64,000 bases of DNA from Magnetovibrio blakemorei. GTDB taxonomy: Bacteria; Pseudomonadota; Alphaproteobacteria; Rhodospirillales; Magnetovibrionaceae. The stretch is taken from contig NZ_MCGG01000025.1 of the NCBI RefSeq assembly GCF_001746755.1, positions 62,001 to 126,000 on the forward strand, written 5' to 3'. This document shows, one piece after another, positions 19,248 to 27,490 of this stretch. The notes under the pieces are model-generated. The model had not been told where the DNA came from and searched no databases. It saw only the letters and a list, made by a program, of their open reading frames with translations. Made by a program: the position numbers and the translations under genes. The number at the start of each line of letters is the position of its first letter. Within the stretch, counting starts at the first letter, position 1.

Positions 19248-20650
19248 AGTTTACCGCGCTCCTTAAGCGTTGTTTCGATATAGCCCTTAACGGCGTCATA
19301 GCTGCCGGGCAGTTGAGCGTATTTCTCTTCTCGTTCATATAGGTCGGAAAGATGAGATGGCAACTCGGGATGTACGCCGGCGGCGGCTTTTACCGCATCG
19401 GGGAACTTGGCGGGGTGGGCGGTCGCCAAAATGATCATCGGCACGGCCTTGTCCCAACGCCGGGTGCGCGCAGCTCCCACGCCGATGGCGGAATGGGTGT
19501 CGAGCAGATAGCCGGATTCTTTGTAAACGTCGCCAATCACTTGGGCGGTGGTTTCGTCGTCAAAGCGCGCGCCGTCCATGATCGCCTTGAGACGATCCAT
19601 GAACGCATCGGTGACGGAAAAATGTCCGGTGTCTTTAAATTCCTGCATGGCATCGTTCAGCGCACTGCTGTCACGGCCCATCAATTCGAACATGAAGCGT
19701 TCGAAGTTGCTGGAAATCTGAATGTCCATGGACGGGCTGGTGGTTGCAAACACATCCTTGGATTGCATCCGCCCCGTTTCGATAAAGCGGATCAAGATGT
19801 CGTTGGCGTTGGACCCGATGATGAACTGGCTGATGGGTAAGCCCATGCGTTGCGCCGCATATCCGGCAAACACGTTGCCGAAATTGCCGGTGGGAACCGA
19901 AAACGCCACCGATGTTTCGGGGGCGCCGGCACGCAAGCCCGCCCAGAAATAATACACCACCTGGGCCATGATGCGTGCCCAGTTGATGGAGTTGACGGCA
20001 CTTAAATGCACGTCGTCTCTGAATTTTTCATCGGCGAACAGAGCTTTGACTATGGCTTGGCAGTCGTCAAAATTGCCGTCCATGGCGATGTTGTGGACGT
20101 TGTCGCTCAGCACCGTGCTCATCTGGCGGCGCTGCACTTCGGACACTTTGCCATTGGGGAACAAGATGAAAATTTCGATGTTGTCTCTGTCACGGCACGC
20201 TTCGATGGCGGCAGAGCCGGTATCGCCCGACGTGGCCCCGGCGATGGTCAGCTTGGCGCCGCGCTTGGTCAAAACGTGGTCGAACATGCGGCCCAAGAAC
20301 TGGAGAGCATAGTCCTTAAACGCCAATGTCGGGCCGTGGAACAGCTCCAACACCCATTCGTTTTCGCCCAGTTTCACCAGCGGGGCGACGTCTTCGCTTT
20401 CAAACGCACCGTAGGTGTCGGTTACGATTTGGCGCAGCTCGTCTTCGCTGACGACCTCTTCGACGAACGGCAGCATGACTTTGACGGCCAGCTCGACGTA
20501 GCTTAAGTCTTTCATCTGGGCCAAATCGGCGGGGGAAAAATGCGGCCACGTTTCGGGCAAATACAAGCCCCCATCGCGGGCTAAACCGGTCAAAAGGACG
20601 TCGTCAAAGGCGAGTTTGGGGGCGTTGCCCCGGGTGCTGATGTACTTCAC
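19244..20650 (-). CDS. thrC: Threonine synthase
   Basis: A 468-residue PLP enzyme converting O-phosphohomoserine to threonine. It has the N-terminal signature YISTRGNAPKLAFDDVLLTG, the PLP lysine in GPTLAFKDYALQFLGR (about K113) and the phosphate/PLP loop ATSGDTGSAAIEAC. Length and N-terminus fit the long proteobacterial/fungal type. It leads a two-gene operon with the M16 peptidase and uses the product of thrB at 11.7 kb. Confidence 0.97.
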   Translation of the reverse strand: MKYISTRGNAPKLAFDDVLLTGLARDGGLYLPETWPHFSPADLAQMKDLSYVELAVKVMLPFVEEVVSEDELRQIVTDTYGAFESEDVAPLVKLGENEWVLELFHGPTLAFKDYALQFLGRMFDHVLTKRGAKLTIAGATSGDTGSAAIEACRDRDNIEIFILFPNGKVSEVQRRQMSTVLSDNVHNIAMDGNFDDCQAIVKALFADEKFRDDVHLSAVNSINWARIMAQVVYYFWAGLRAGAPETSVAFSVPTGNFGNVFAGYAAQRMGLPISQFIIGSNANDILIRFIETGRMQSKDVFATTSPSMDIQISSNFERFMFELMGRDSSALNDAMQEFKDTGHFSVTDAFMDRLKAIMDGARFDDETTAQVIGDVYKESGYLLDTHSAIGVGAARTRRWDKAVPMIILATAHPAKFPDAVKAAAGVHPELPSHLSDLYEREEKYAQLPGSYDAVKGYIETTLKERGKL

Positions 20651-20760
20651 GGCTGAGCTTCCGTTGAAATTGTCAAAAAAGTGCTCCCTTTCTTAGTGTT
20701 GTGAGACCAAAATAGCAATCGAGAAGCGTTTATCAGCGTCGGTTTTTAAGGGACAAAAGT

Positions 20761-21132
20761 ATGACACTCGGCTTTATCACGTGGTTGTTGGTGTTCCAAT
20801 TGCTGGGCGAGGTGATCTCCAAGGGCTTCGGTTTGCCGTTGCCCGGACCGGTGGTGGGCATGGCGTTGTTGTTTGTCGTGCTGGTGGTGCGCGGCGAGCT
20901 TCCCGATGGATTGAAGGACACCGCTGCGGGGTTGTTGAAGCATTTGTCTTTGTTGTTTGTGCCTGCGGGCGTGGGCGTGATGATGCATCTGCACTTGCTG
21001 CAAGACGAATGGCAGGCCATCAGCGCGGCGCTGTTGGTGAGCACCTTGGCGACCATCGCCGTGACCGCCTTGGTGATGAAAGGGTTGATCAAACTCAAAG
21101 GACAAGCGGAACAGGACCAAGCCGATGAGTGA
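20761..21132 (+). CDS. CidA/LrgA family membrane protein
   Basis: 123 residues with four predicted membrane helices. The family motif PLPGPVVGMALLF occurs near residue 27, and RGELPDGLKDTAAGLLKHLSLLFVPAGVGVM is the usual central region. LrgA/CidA proteins are holin-like and pair with LrgB/CidB in controlling murein hydrolase activity or in organic-acid transport and efflux. It overlaps the lrgB-like gene by 8 bases. Confidence 0.93.
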   Translation: MTLGFITWLLVFQLLGEVISKGFGLPLPGPVVGMALLFVVLVVRGELPDGLKDTAAGLLKHLSLLFVPAGVGVMMHLHLLQDEWQAISAALLVSTLATIAVTALVMKGLIKLKGQAEQDQADE

Positions 21133-21844
21133 GAATTTCACGGAAATTTGGGTGTATCTGGCCGCATCCCCTTTGTTGGGGCTGACGTTGACGTTGGTGG
21201 CTTATCAGGTGGGGATGTGGATTTACACCCGCACCCACTTGAACCCGTTGTTCAATCCGGTGTTGATTGCAGTGGTGGTGTTGGTGGCTTTGATGATGGG
21301 CACCGGGACCGAATACGGGACCTATTTTGAAGGGGCCAAGTTCGTTCATTTTATGCTGGGACCGGCGACGGTGGCGTTGGCGGTGCCTTTGTATCGGCAA
21401 TTTCAAAAGGTGCGGGGATCGTTTTTGATGATTTTGGCGGCGATCCTTTCGGGCTCCGTGACGGCGGCGCTGAGCGCCATCGGGGTGGCCTGGGCGTTGG
21501 GGGCGTCGCGCGAAACCCTGTTGTCGCTGGCGCCAAAATCGGTCACCGCCCCCATCGCCATGGGTATCGCCGAGGCCACCGGGGGGGTGGCGTCGCTCAC
21601 CGCCGTGTTGGTGATTTTGACCGGCATCATCGGGGCGGTGTTCGGCACCTGGACGCTCAACGCGCTGGGCGTCAAAGACTGGCGTGCGCGCGGTCTCGCC
21701 ATGGGCACAGCCAGCCACGGCATCGGCACGGCACGGGCCCTGCAAGTCAACGAAGTTGCCGGAGCCTTCGCCAGTTTAGCCATGGGCCTCAACGGCTTGG
21801 CGACGGCCGTGCTGCTGCCGCTGATTTTGCAGCTGATTTTTTAA
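21125..21844 (+). CDS. LrgB/CidB family membrane protein
   Basis: 239 residues with about seven membrane helices. Family motifs are FLGPATVALAVPLY in the form HFMLGPATVALAVPLY, LAPKSVTAPIAMGIAE and GTASHGIGTARALQ. It is the usual partner of LrgA and is translated from an ATG inside the lrgA-like gene. No LytSR regulator is adjacent. Confidence 0.94.
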   Translation: MSENFTEIWVYLAASPLLGLTLTLVAYQVGMWIYTRTHLNPLFNPVLIAVVVLVALMMGTGTEYGTYFEGAKFVHFMLGPATVALAVPLYRQFQKVRGSFLMILAAILSGSVTAALSAIGVAWALGASRETLLSLAPKSVTAPIAMGIAEATGGVASLTAVLVILTGIIGAVFGTWTLNALGVKDWRARGLAMGTASHGIGTARALQVNEVAGAFASLAMGLNGLATAVLLPLILQLIF

Positions 21845-21967
21845 TCGCGGCTCTAATCGAAAATATTGATTAAACCCATCAAGCAATTTCATTATGCGCA
21901 AGCTTAGGGACGCGGGTAAATTTAGGCCGTGGCAGAACGTGTCTGCCCCGTCATCCATGAGGCCGCT

Positions 21968-22123
21968 ATGAGCAATAAGTTCTCTAAAGACAATAAGCAC
22001 ATTGAAAAAGAATACGATGATGAGCGCAAAAAGCGCAAACAATCGGGTTTGCGGCGCAAGGAACAAAACGCCAAACGCGCTACAAAATACAAAAACGTCG
22101 GTTCTTCGGACGCCCAGTCCTGA
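21968..22123 (+). CDS. Small highly charged hypothetical protein
   Basis: A 51-residue, lysine- and arginine-rich protein (MSNKFSKDNKHIEKEYDDE start; RRKEQNAKRATKYKN near the end). A TGAGG Shine-Dalgarno lies 6 bases before the ATG. An in-frame upstream start at 21929 would add 13 residues but is less well placed. It has no signal or membrane segment and is likely intrinsically disordered or nucleic-acid binding. Coding status is uncertain. Confidence 0.45.
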   Translation: MSNKFSKDNKHIEKEYDDERKKRKQSGLRRKEQNAKRATKYKNVGSSDAQS

Positions 22124-22159
22124 TCTTTTTGAAGGCACCGCACTTTAAGGGCGTTGCAA

Positions 22160-22190
22160 CAAAAACGGGGGAGCAGAAACCGCCCCCCCG
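22160..22190 (-). terminator. Terminator of the small exported protein gene
   Basis: On the minus strand a GC-rich stem (CGGGGG / CCCCCG around GCGGTTTCTGCT) is followed by TTTTT. It lies about 30 bases after the stop of the gene at 22221-22505. Confidence 0.75.
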
Positions 22191-22220
22191 CTTTAAGCGT
22201 TTTGCAAAAGTGTATTGGGG

Positions 22221-22505
22221 TTATTCGGCAATACTGAGTTCACCACCCGCAATGATCACCATGTCGGTGTTCTTGGCTTGGACGATTTGTCCGTCTTCCA
22301 TAAAGATTTCACACCCTTCACAGACTTCGGCGAGATCGCTATTGGCATCGAGCACGATCGTTTTTGTCACGTCGTTGGCTGTGACCATGATCGTATAGTT
22401 GACTGCATCATGGTTTGAAATGTCGGTGGCATTTGCCCCCATGCTGGCCAAGCTAAGGACAGCAGCGGAAAGGACGGAAAGGGAGGCGGGGAATACGCGG
22501 CGCAT
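22221..22505 (-). CDS. Small periplasmic protein of unknown function
   Basis: A 94-residue protein from MRRVFPASLSVL, with a signal peptide cut after MGANA. The mature part (about 68 residues) is mainly beta: VNYTIMVTAND, VTKTIVLDANSD and DMVIIAGGELSIAE, with two cysteines in EVCEGCEIF that could form a disulfide or bind metal. The start at 22505 has an AGGAG sequence 11 bases upstream. No family recognised. Confidence 0.7.
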   Translation of the reverse strand: MRRVFPASLSVLSAAVLSLASMGANATDISNHDAVNYTIMVTANDVTKTIVLDANSDLAEVCEGCEIFMEDGQIVQAKNTDMVIIAGGELSIAE

Positions 22506-22662
22506 GTGACTAAGTCTCCTCATGCAAAAATGTGAGTCGCAACGGGGGAGAACCTGCAGCCGCAATGCTTATTTAACAAACGAAATTGTTCGATGCTATG
22601 TATTTGCTAATTCGATTAACGAAGGAGGAGGTTCCGTGGGGGGGCGCAAACCGGATTTGTCA

Positions 22663-24159
22663 TCAAGAGCCCAGGTAGCGGGCCTTGAGGTGCGCTTTGA
22701 AATGCGCTGCGTTCAGCGGTTCGCCGGTCGCGTCTTGGATTAAATCAGAGGTGCTGAGCAAGCAGCCTTTGGCGTGGACGTGGTCGCGCAGCCAGCCCAG
22801 CAGCGGGGCAAAATCGCCCTTGGCGATGGAGGGCAGGATTTCCGGTTGGTCGGCTTTGGCCTTGGCGAAGAACTGGGCCGCGGTCATGGCACCTAAGGTG
22901 TAAGTGGGGAAATACCCCCACGCGCCATCAAACCAGTGGATGTCTTGCAAACAGCCTTCGCGATCTGAGGGCGGGGTGATGCCCAAGATGGCCTTGAGGC
23001 CGTCGTTCCACGCTCCGGGTAAATCCGCCATTTGAAGATCGCCTTGAATGGCGGCGCGTTCCAAGTTGAAGCGCAGGATCACGTGGGCGGGATAGGTCAC
23101 TTCGTCGGCATCGACCCGGATGAAGCCTTTTTCCACCTTGGTGTAGAGCCGGGTTAAGTTGTCTTCGCTCCACGCCTCACCGGAACCATTAAAGGTTTCG
23201 CGGAGCAAGGGCGCGGCGTAGTGGAGGAATTCCGGCGAACGACAGGCTTGCATTTCCATCAGCAACGACTGGCTTTCATGAATGCTCATGCCCCGGTCCG
23301 CACCCACCGGCTGGCCCCGCCATTGTTTGGGCAGGCCTTGGTCATAGAGCGCATGTCCGGTTTCGTGCAGCACGCCCATGAGGGCCGATATAAAATCCGC
23401 TTCGTCGTAGCGTGTGGTCAGGCGCACGTCGTCATAGGTGCCGCCACAAAAGGGGTGGTGGCTTTCGTCCAGGCGTCCATGGTTGAAATCAAAACCCAGC
23501 GCCGTCATGAAGGTCTTGCCTAAGGCCTTTTGCTGGGCCGCCGGGAAAGGGCCTTGCAGGGGCAGAAGCGCCGGACCGGATGCTTGCCTGGACAAAACAT
23601 CATCGAGAAAGTCCGGCAAGAAGCCTTTCAGGTCGGCGAACACCACGTCGATTTCGGCGGCGCGCCCCTGAGGTTCGTATTGATCCAACAGGGCATCGTA
23701 AGGGGACACGCCGAGTTTGTCGGCTTTGGCCTCGGCTTGCTGGCGGGTTAAGTTGAGGACCTCTTCCAAATGCGGCAAAATGGTTTTGAAATCAGAATTT
23801 TTGCGGGCGTCGCGCCAGACGGTTTCGCATTTGGCACAGGCCCGGCTGGTGGCTTCCACCAAATCCGCATCAATAGCGGCGGCGTGCACCCAGGTGCGTC
23901 GCATGCCTTGGACGTTGGCTTGCTGCCAGATGTCCAAGTGCACATCGGCTTGGGCACCGTCCAGCAAATCCGGCACGGCGGGATCGGTCAACATGGCGTG
24001 ATGCAAGGTTTGTAACACGGCCAATTGTTCGGTGCGGCTGTCAACGCCACCGGGTGGCATCATCGCCGACATATCCCAGTGCAACATGCTCAAGGCACCG
24101 CTGACGGCATCCATGCGGCGAAAGCGGTCTTCTAAGTCTTGGTAGGGTGTCTTGCTCAT
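22663..24159 (-). CDS. M32 family carboxypeptidase Taq
   Basis: A 498-residue metallocarboxypeptidase that removes C-terminal residues from peptides. The HEXXH-type zinc motif is HETGH in VLHETGHALYDQGLP, and the downstream family segment SIHESQSLLMEMQ supplies the third ligand region. The N-terminal MLHWDMSAMMPPGGVDSR is also typical. Its ATG directly follows the ctaB stop codon, so it lies at the end of the oxidase operon, probably by position and not by function. Confidence 0.95.
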   Translation of the reverse strand: MSKTPYQDLEDRFRRMDAVSGALSMLHWDMSAMMPPGGVDSRTEQLAVLQTLHHAMLTDPAVPDLLDGAQADVHLDIWQQANVQGMRRTWVHAAAIDADLVEATSRACAKCETVWRDARKNSDFKTILPHLEEVLNLTRQQAEAKADKLGVSPYDALLDQYEPQGRAAEIDVVFADLKGFLPDFLDDVLSRQASGPALLPLQGPFPAAQQKALGKTFMTALGFDFNHGRLDESHHPFCGGTYDDVRLTTRYDEADFISALMGVLHETGHALYDQGLPKQWRGQPVGADRGMSIHESQSLLMEMQACRSPEFLHYAAPLLRETFNGSGEAWSEDNLTRLYTKVEKGFIRVDADEVTYPAHVILRFNLERAAIQGDLQMADLPGAWNDGLKAILGITPPSDREGCLQDIHWFDGAWGYFPTYTLGAMTAAQFFAKAKADQPEILPSIAKGDFAPLLGWLRDHVHAKGCLLSTSDLIQDATGEPLNAAHFKAHLKARYLGS

Positions 24160-25104
24160 TTACAAGGTAATGGGCATGGGAATCCACGCCACCCGGTCAA
24201 TCAACAAGAACGCAAAAATTAAGGTCAGATAGAGAATGGAAAACAAAAACGTCGGTCGGGCATGGGCGTCGGTTTTGTCCTTCAACAGTTTCCAGCAATG
24301 ATGCAAGAACAAGGCTCCCAACGCACCGGCACCCGCCGTATACAAAAGCCCCGACATGCCGATGAAGCCCGGCAGCAAGGTCACCGGAACCAGCAGCATG
24401 GTATAGATCAGCATTTGCAGTTTGGTCGAGTGGCTGCCCACCACCACCGGCATCATCGGCACGCCGACGCGTTCGTAATCGCCATGGCGGAACAACGCCA
24501 ACGCCCAGGTGTGCGGCGGCGTCCACAAAAAGATGATGAGAAACAACAGTCCTGCTTCAAAGGCAAAATCACCGGTTACCGAAATCCAACCGATCATCGG
24601 CGGAAAAGCCCCCGACGCGCCACCGATGACGATGTTTTGCGGGGTCGAGCGTTTCAGCCACATGGTATAGAGAAACACGTAATACAAGATCGTGAACAGC
24701 AACAAGCCTGACGCTTCGCTGTTCACCGCGAAATACATCACCACCACGGAAACGGTCGCCAGCACCACGCCGAACACCAACGCACGGGTGGGTTCGACTT
24801 TGCCCGCCGGAATGGGACGTCTTTGCGTGCGCGCCATGAATTGGTCGATGTCGCGATCATACCACATATTGATCGCCCCTGACGCCCCTGCGCCGATGGC
24901 GATGCACAAGATCGAAGCGAGGCCTTGCCACAAGGGGATGTGACCGGGCGCCAGCACCATGCCGGTAAAGGCCGTAAAGACCACCAGCATCATCACCCGA
25001 GGTTTTAACAAATTGCCATAATCGGCAACGCGAAAGCGATACGTTTCGCCGTTGTCGGGATCGTCTGGATTTTCCGCCGTCTTGTTTTCGCTAGTCTCTG
25101 CCAC
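24160..25104 (-). CDS. ctaB: Protohaem IX farnesyltransferase (haem O synthase)
   Basis: A 314-residue UbiA-family prenyltransferase with about nine membrane helices. It adds a farnesyl group to haem B to form haem O for the oxidase. The first Asp-rich site is NMWYDRDIDQFMARTQRRPIP (shown by YDRDID near residue 84) and the second is FRHGDYERVGVPMMPV near residue 210. The soluble acidic N-terminus (about 25 residues) is unremarkable. It belongs to the cta operon and separates the divergent subunit-I-like gene from the M32 gene. Confidence 0.96.
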   Translation of the reverse strand: MAETSENKTAENPDDPDNGETYRFRVADYGNLLKPRVMMLVVFTAFTGMVLAPGHIPLWQGLASILCIAIGAGASGAINMWYDRDIDQFMARTQRRPIPAGKVEPTRALVFGVVLATVSVVVMYFAVNSEASGLLLFTILYYVFLYTMWLKRSTPQNIVIGGASGAFPPMIGWISVTGDFAFEAGLLFLIIFLWTPPHTWALALFRHGDYERVGVPMMPVVVGSHSTKLQMLIYTMLLVPVTLLPGFIGMSGLLYTAGAGALGALFLHHCWKLLKDKTDAHARPTFLFSILYLTLIFAFLLIDRVAWIPMPITL

Positions 25105-25173
25105 GTGAACCTTACCCCTAACATCGTGCCCAATTTAAATGTATAGGCATCGGGCCGAATATCGAATGATTAT

Positions 25174-26601
25174 TTATCGTGCGCTGCGTTTACCCAGCAG
25201 CGCGGTAACGCACACCCACACAAACAAGGCCCCACCAATGATGGCCAAAAGACCCGCCCCGCCGTTGAGGCCCATGCCCAACTTGGCGGAAAATTCCGTC
25301 AGGCCCTGTTCGGCACCGGCCACTTTGCGCGCCGCTCCGTGACCGCCCGCGATGAACAGCCCGGTGCTGGCCAAGGCTTGACCCACGCCGAACAGCCAGA
25401 CAGAGGCCAAGCTGAGCCTGGGCGACGTGATGGGGCGGTGCAGAAGCGGCAGAAACACGGTGTAAAACAAGGCCATAAATGCCAGCGTGACGCCCGCGAT
25501 CATGCCGTGATAGTGAGCCGGCGTGCGGGTGTCTAGGCCATCGACGAATAAACCCATGACGCCGCCGATGCCAAAAACCAAGGGGCTGAGGATCAGTGCC
25601 ACGTAGCCGGGGTTGTTCCAAGGGCGCGTCGGGCTTTGCAAAATCGACTTAAAAAGCGGCAGGGCAACCAGCAGAGCCGCCGGGCCAAAAGCGTATTGCA
25701 TGTTGGTGAAACCCAACAGCCAGTCTGCGGAAAAAACCTCATAGAGGAAGAAAAAAACACCGGTGGCAAAAGCCGCTACGACCAAAAAATCAATGGACAG
25801 AACCGTCGCCATGGGATGCGCCGGGGTGCGGTTGAAGACCGCCGCACTCACCGTATACCAAGTCCCCGCCAGCAACACCACGTTTAAGAACTGCAGCACA
25901 TGGCCCCCGGCCCAAAACAATTCTTCGTTAAATTGATGGGTGACGGGCTGGCCGTTGAGCAGGCTCCAGGCATAGAGAAAATAAGCAAACGCCAAAAGAT
26001 AAATCAGCGCCCCTGCAATACCCGCAAGGCTCAGCATATCGATGCCATAAGCGTGGGTTTGGAGGTCTTTTGGGGGGCGGTTAAAAAGGTTCAAGAGGAC
26101 GAACACGGCCATCAATGCCATGGCGCCTGCCAGTACCAACAAAGACAGGTAAAACAACCCACTGGTCAAAACCGGCACATAATTGCTCATCACCGGTTCG
26201 CCCTCGGGCATGATGAACACGGGGATAAACAGACCGGCGACGGCCACGACCGTGGCGCGAAAAGCCAAGTATTGCAGGACCATGTAACGAGGTTGCCCGG
26301 CGGCCAGACGGTGCGCGGTGATGTGCGCTATGGCGGCGAAAATGGTCAGGAAAAACACCACAAAGCTATAATCGACGTGGACCACCAAAAAACGGTGAAA
26401 ATTGTCCACAAACCAAGGGAAGTGGTCGCTGAGTCCCGGGGCACGTCCAAAAGCCAAAGGCAGCGCGAACAGCCCCGCCGTACCCAGCACGATCAAGGCC
26501 ACGACCACCCAGCGGGTCAGCCAGGGGCGCGCAGAAGGCTCAGCCATGGCCTCGTTCAAGCGGTCCATCAATGGGGGAAGGTTATGGTGTTTCGTGCCCA
26601 T
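25174..26601 (-). CDS. Divergent haem-copper-oxidase subunit-I-like membrane protein
   Basis: 475 residues with about 12 membrane helices and distant similarity to haem-copper oxidase subunit I of the cbb3/NOR type. Candidate haem or metal histidines are H75 (helix II, VVHVDYSF), H234 (AGGHVLQF, like the GH motif of helix VI) and H363/H365 (AHYHGMIAG, like helix X). The expected His-His pair of helix VII (CuB ligands) is missing; that stretch reads GFTNMQYAFG. It may therefore bind haem without a normal binuclear centre, or serve in assembly. It lies between DUF420 and ctaB in the oxidase operon. Confidence 0.75.
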   Translation of the reverse strand: MGTKHHNLPPLMDRLNEAMAEPSARPWLTRWVVVALIVLGTAGLFALPLAFGRAPGLSDHFPWFVDNFHRFLVVHVDYSFVVFFLTIFAAIAHITAHRLAAGQPRYMVLQYLAFRATVVAVAGLFIPVFIMPEGEPVMSNYVPVLTSGLFYLSLLVLAGAMALMAVFVLLNLFNRPPKDLQTHAYGIDMLSLAGIAGALIYLLAFAYFLYAWSLLNGQPVTHQFNEELFWAGGHVLQFLNVVLLAGTWYTVSAAVFNRTPAHPMATVLSIDFLVVAAFATGVFFFLYEVFSADWLLGFTNMQYAFGPAALLVALPLFKSILQSPTRPWNNPGYVALILSPLVFGIGGVMGLFVDGLDTRTPAHYHGMIAGVTLAFMALFYTVFLPLLHRPITSPRLSLASVWLFGVGQALASTGLFIAGGHGAARKVAGAEQGLTEFSAKLGMGLNGGAGLLAIIGGALFVWVCVTALLGKRSAR

Positions 26602-26641
26602 AGTGATTGCCTTGTACTTTCAAACAAATTATGGCCCTAAA

Positions 26642-27109
26642 TCATCGACCAGGAAGGCTCAATCCCGATGCCAAACATGGCCCGGTGCAGGGCCACACAT
26701 GGACCGCCATGGTGTAAACCAGAACCCCCGACACGGCGACAAAAAACCAGATCGGCCACGCCCATTTGACAATGCGTTTGTGGGTGGCGCGGTTGTTTTT
26801 GACCGCGTGATATACGGCCCAGGGCACCAGCGGAACGATTGCCACGGCGCCGATGACATGAACGATCAAAATTGTAAAGTAGACCGGACGAATGAAGCCT
26901 TCGCCACCAAATCGCGCGAGACCGGAATTGAAGTGATAAACCAGATAAAAGCCCATGAACACCATCGAGACGCTCAGCGCCGCAATCATGGTTTTCTTGT
27001 GTGCAGTGATGTTGCCCGCCTTAACATGACGGCGCGCAATCCACAGCAAAACAACGGTCGCGGCGTTTAAGACGGCGTTGATGTGTGGGATGGAGGAGAT
27101 ATCAAGCAT
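26642..27109 (-). CDS. DUF420 family membrane protein
   Basis: 155 residues with four predicted membrane helices. Conserved His positions (SIPHINAVLNA, HKKTMIAAL, YLVYHF, ILIVHVIGA, THKRIVKWAWPIW) match the DUF420/CtaM-YozB family, some members of which are needed for aa3 oxidase assembly in Gram-positives. It sits between a 67-residue membrane protein and the divergent subunit-I-like gene, so an oxidase assembly role is likely. The C-terminus (HVWPCTGPCLASGLSLPGR) carries two Cys that are unusual for the family. Confidence 0.85.
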   Translation of the reverse strand: MLDISSIPHINAVLNAATVVLLWIARRHVKAGNITAHKKTMIAALSVSMVFMGFYLVYHFNSGLARFGGEGFIRPVYFTILIVHVIGAVAIVPLVPWAVYHAVKNNRATHKRIVKWAWPIWFFVAVSGVLVYTMAVHVWPCTGPCLASGLSLPGR

Positions 27110-27124
27110 AAGGGATGGTCCGCA

Positions 27125-27328
27125 TCAGTTGGTCAATTTTGCGTCTGGCGTGATGGGCTGGTCTGCCCCCACACCAACATAACCGTAGTGCTTAATTCGG
27201 TACATGGTCCCGGCATACATGGAAATGGCAACGAAAAAGAATAAAGCCCCGAACAGCCAGATCTTTGCGCGTGGAATTTGGGGCCGGATGGGCACCTGCG
27301 GTGGCGTGGCTTTCGTGGCGTCGTGCAT
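27125..27328 (-). CDS. Small single-span membrane protein in the oxidase cluster
   Basis: 67 residues with one membrane helix (about 23-45, IWLFGALFFFVAISMYAGTMY). The N-terminus is Pro-rich and cytoplasmic, the C-terminus short. It resembles in size the small accessory subunits (subunit IV or CtaF-like) of bacterial oxidases, but I cannot name a family. It starts after the terminator that follows ctaD and stops 15 bases before DUF420, so it begins the downstream sub-operon. Confidence 0.65.
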   Translation of the reverse strand: MHDATKATPPQVPIRPQIPRAKIWLFGALFFFVAISMYAGTMYRIKHYGYVGVGADQPITPDAKLTN

Positions 27329-27436
27329 GCGTTAGGGCTCCCGGTTTGAATGGTCGTGTTGGTATAGCGCTCTGGGGTGTTTTTCGCAAGGAGAGAGCGC
27401 ATTTATCCTCACAATGCAAAGGGCTATAGGGTGCAA

Positions 27437-27470
27437 AAACAAAGCGGGGACCCAAAGGCCCCCGCTTCAT
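27437..27470 (-). terminator. Terminator after ctaD
   Basis: On the minus strand AAGCGGGG / CCCCGCTT with a ten-base loop is followed by TGTTTTTGC. It lies about 20 bases after the ctaD stop and separates the core subunit genes from the accessory genes, so accessory genes may be expressed by readthrough or from their own promoter. Confidence 0.75.
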
Positions 27471-27490
27471 TTTGATCAGATCGTGAGATC

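Noticed and set aside
22621-22743. GGAGGAGG followed by GTG on the plus strand, a possible small gene start
   Set aside because: The frame has about 35 codons and runs antisense into the end of the M32 carboxypeptidase gene.
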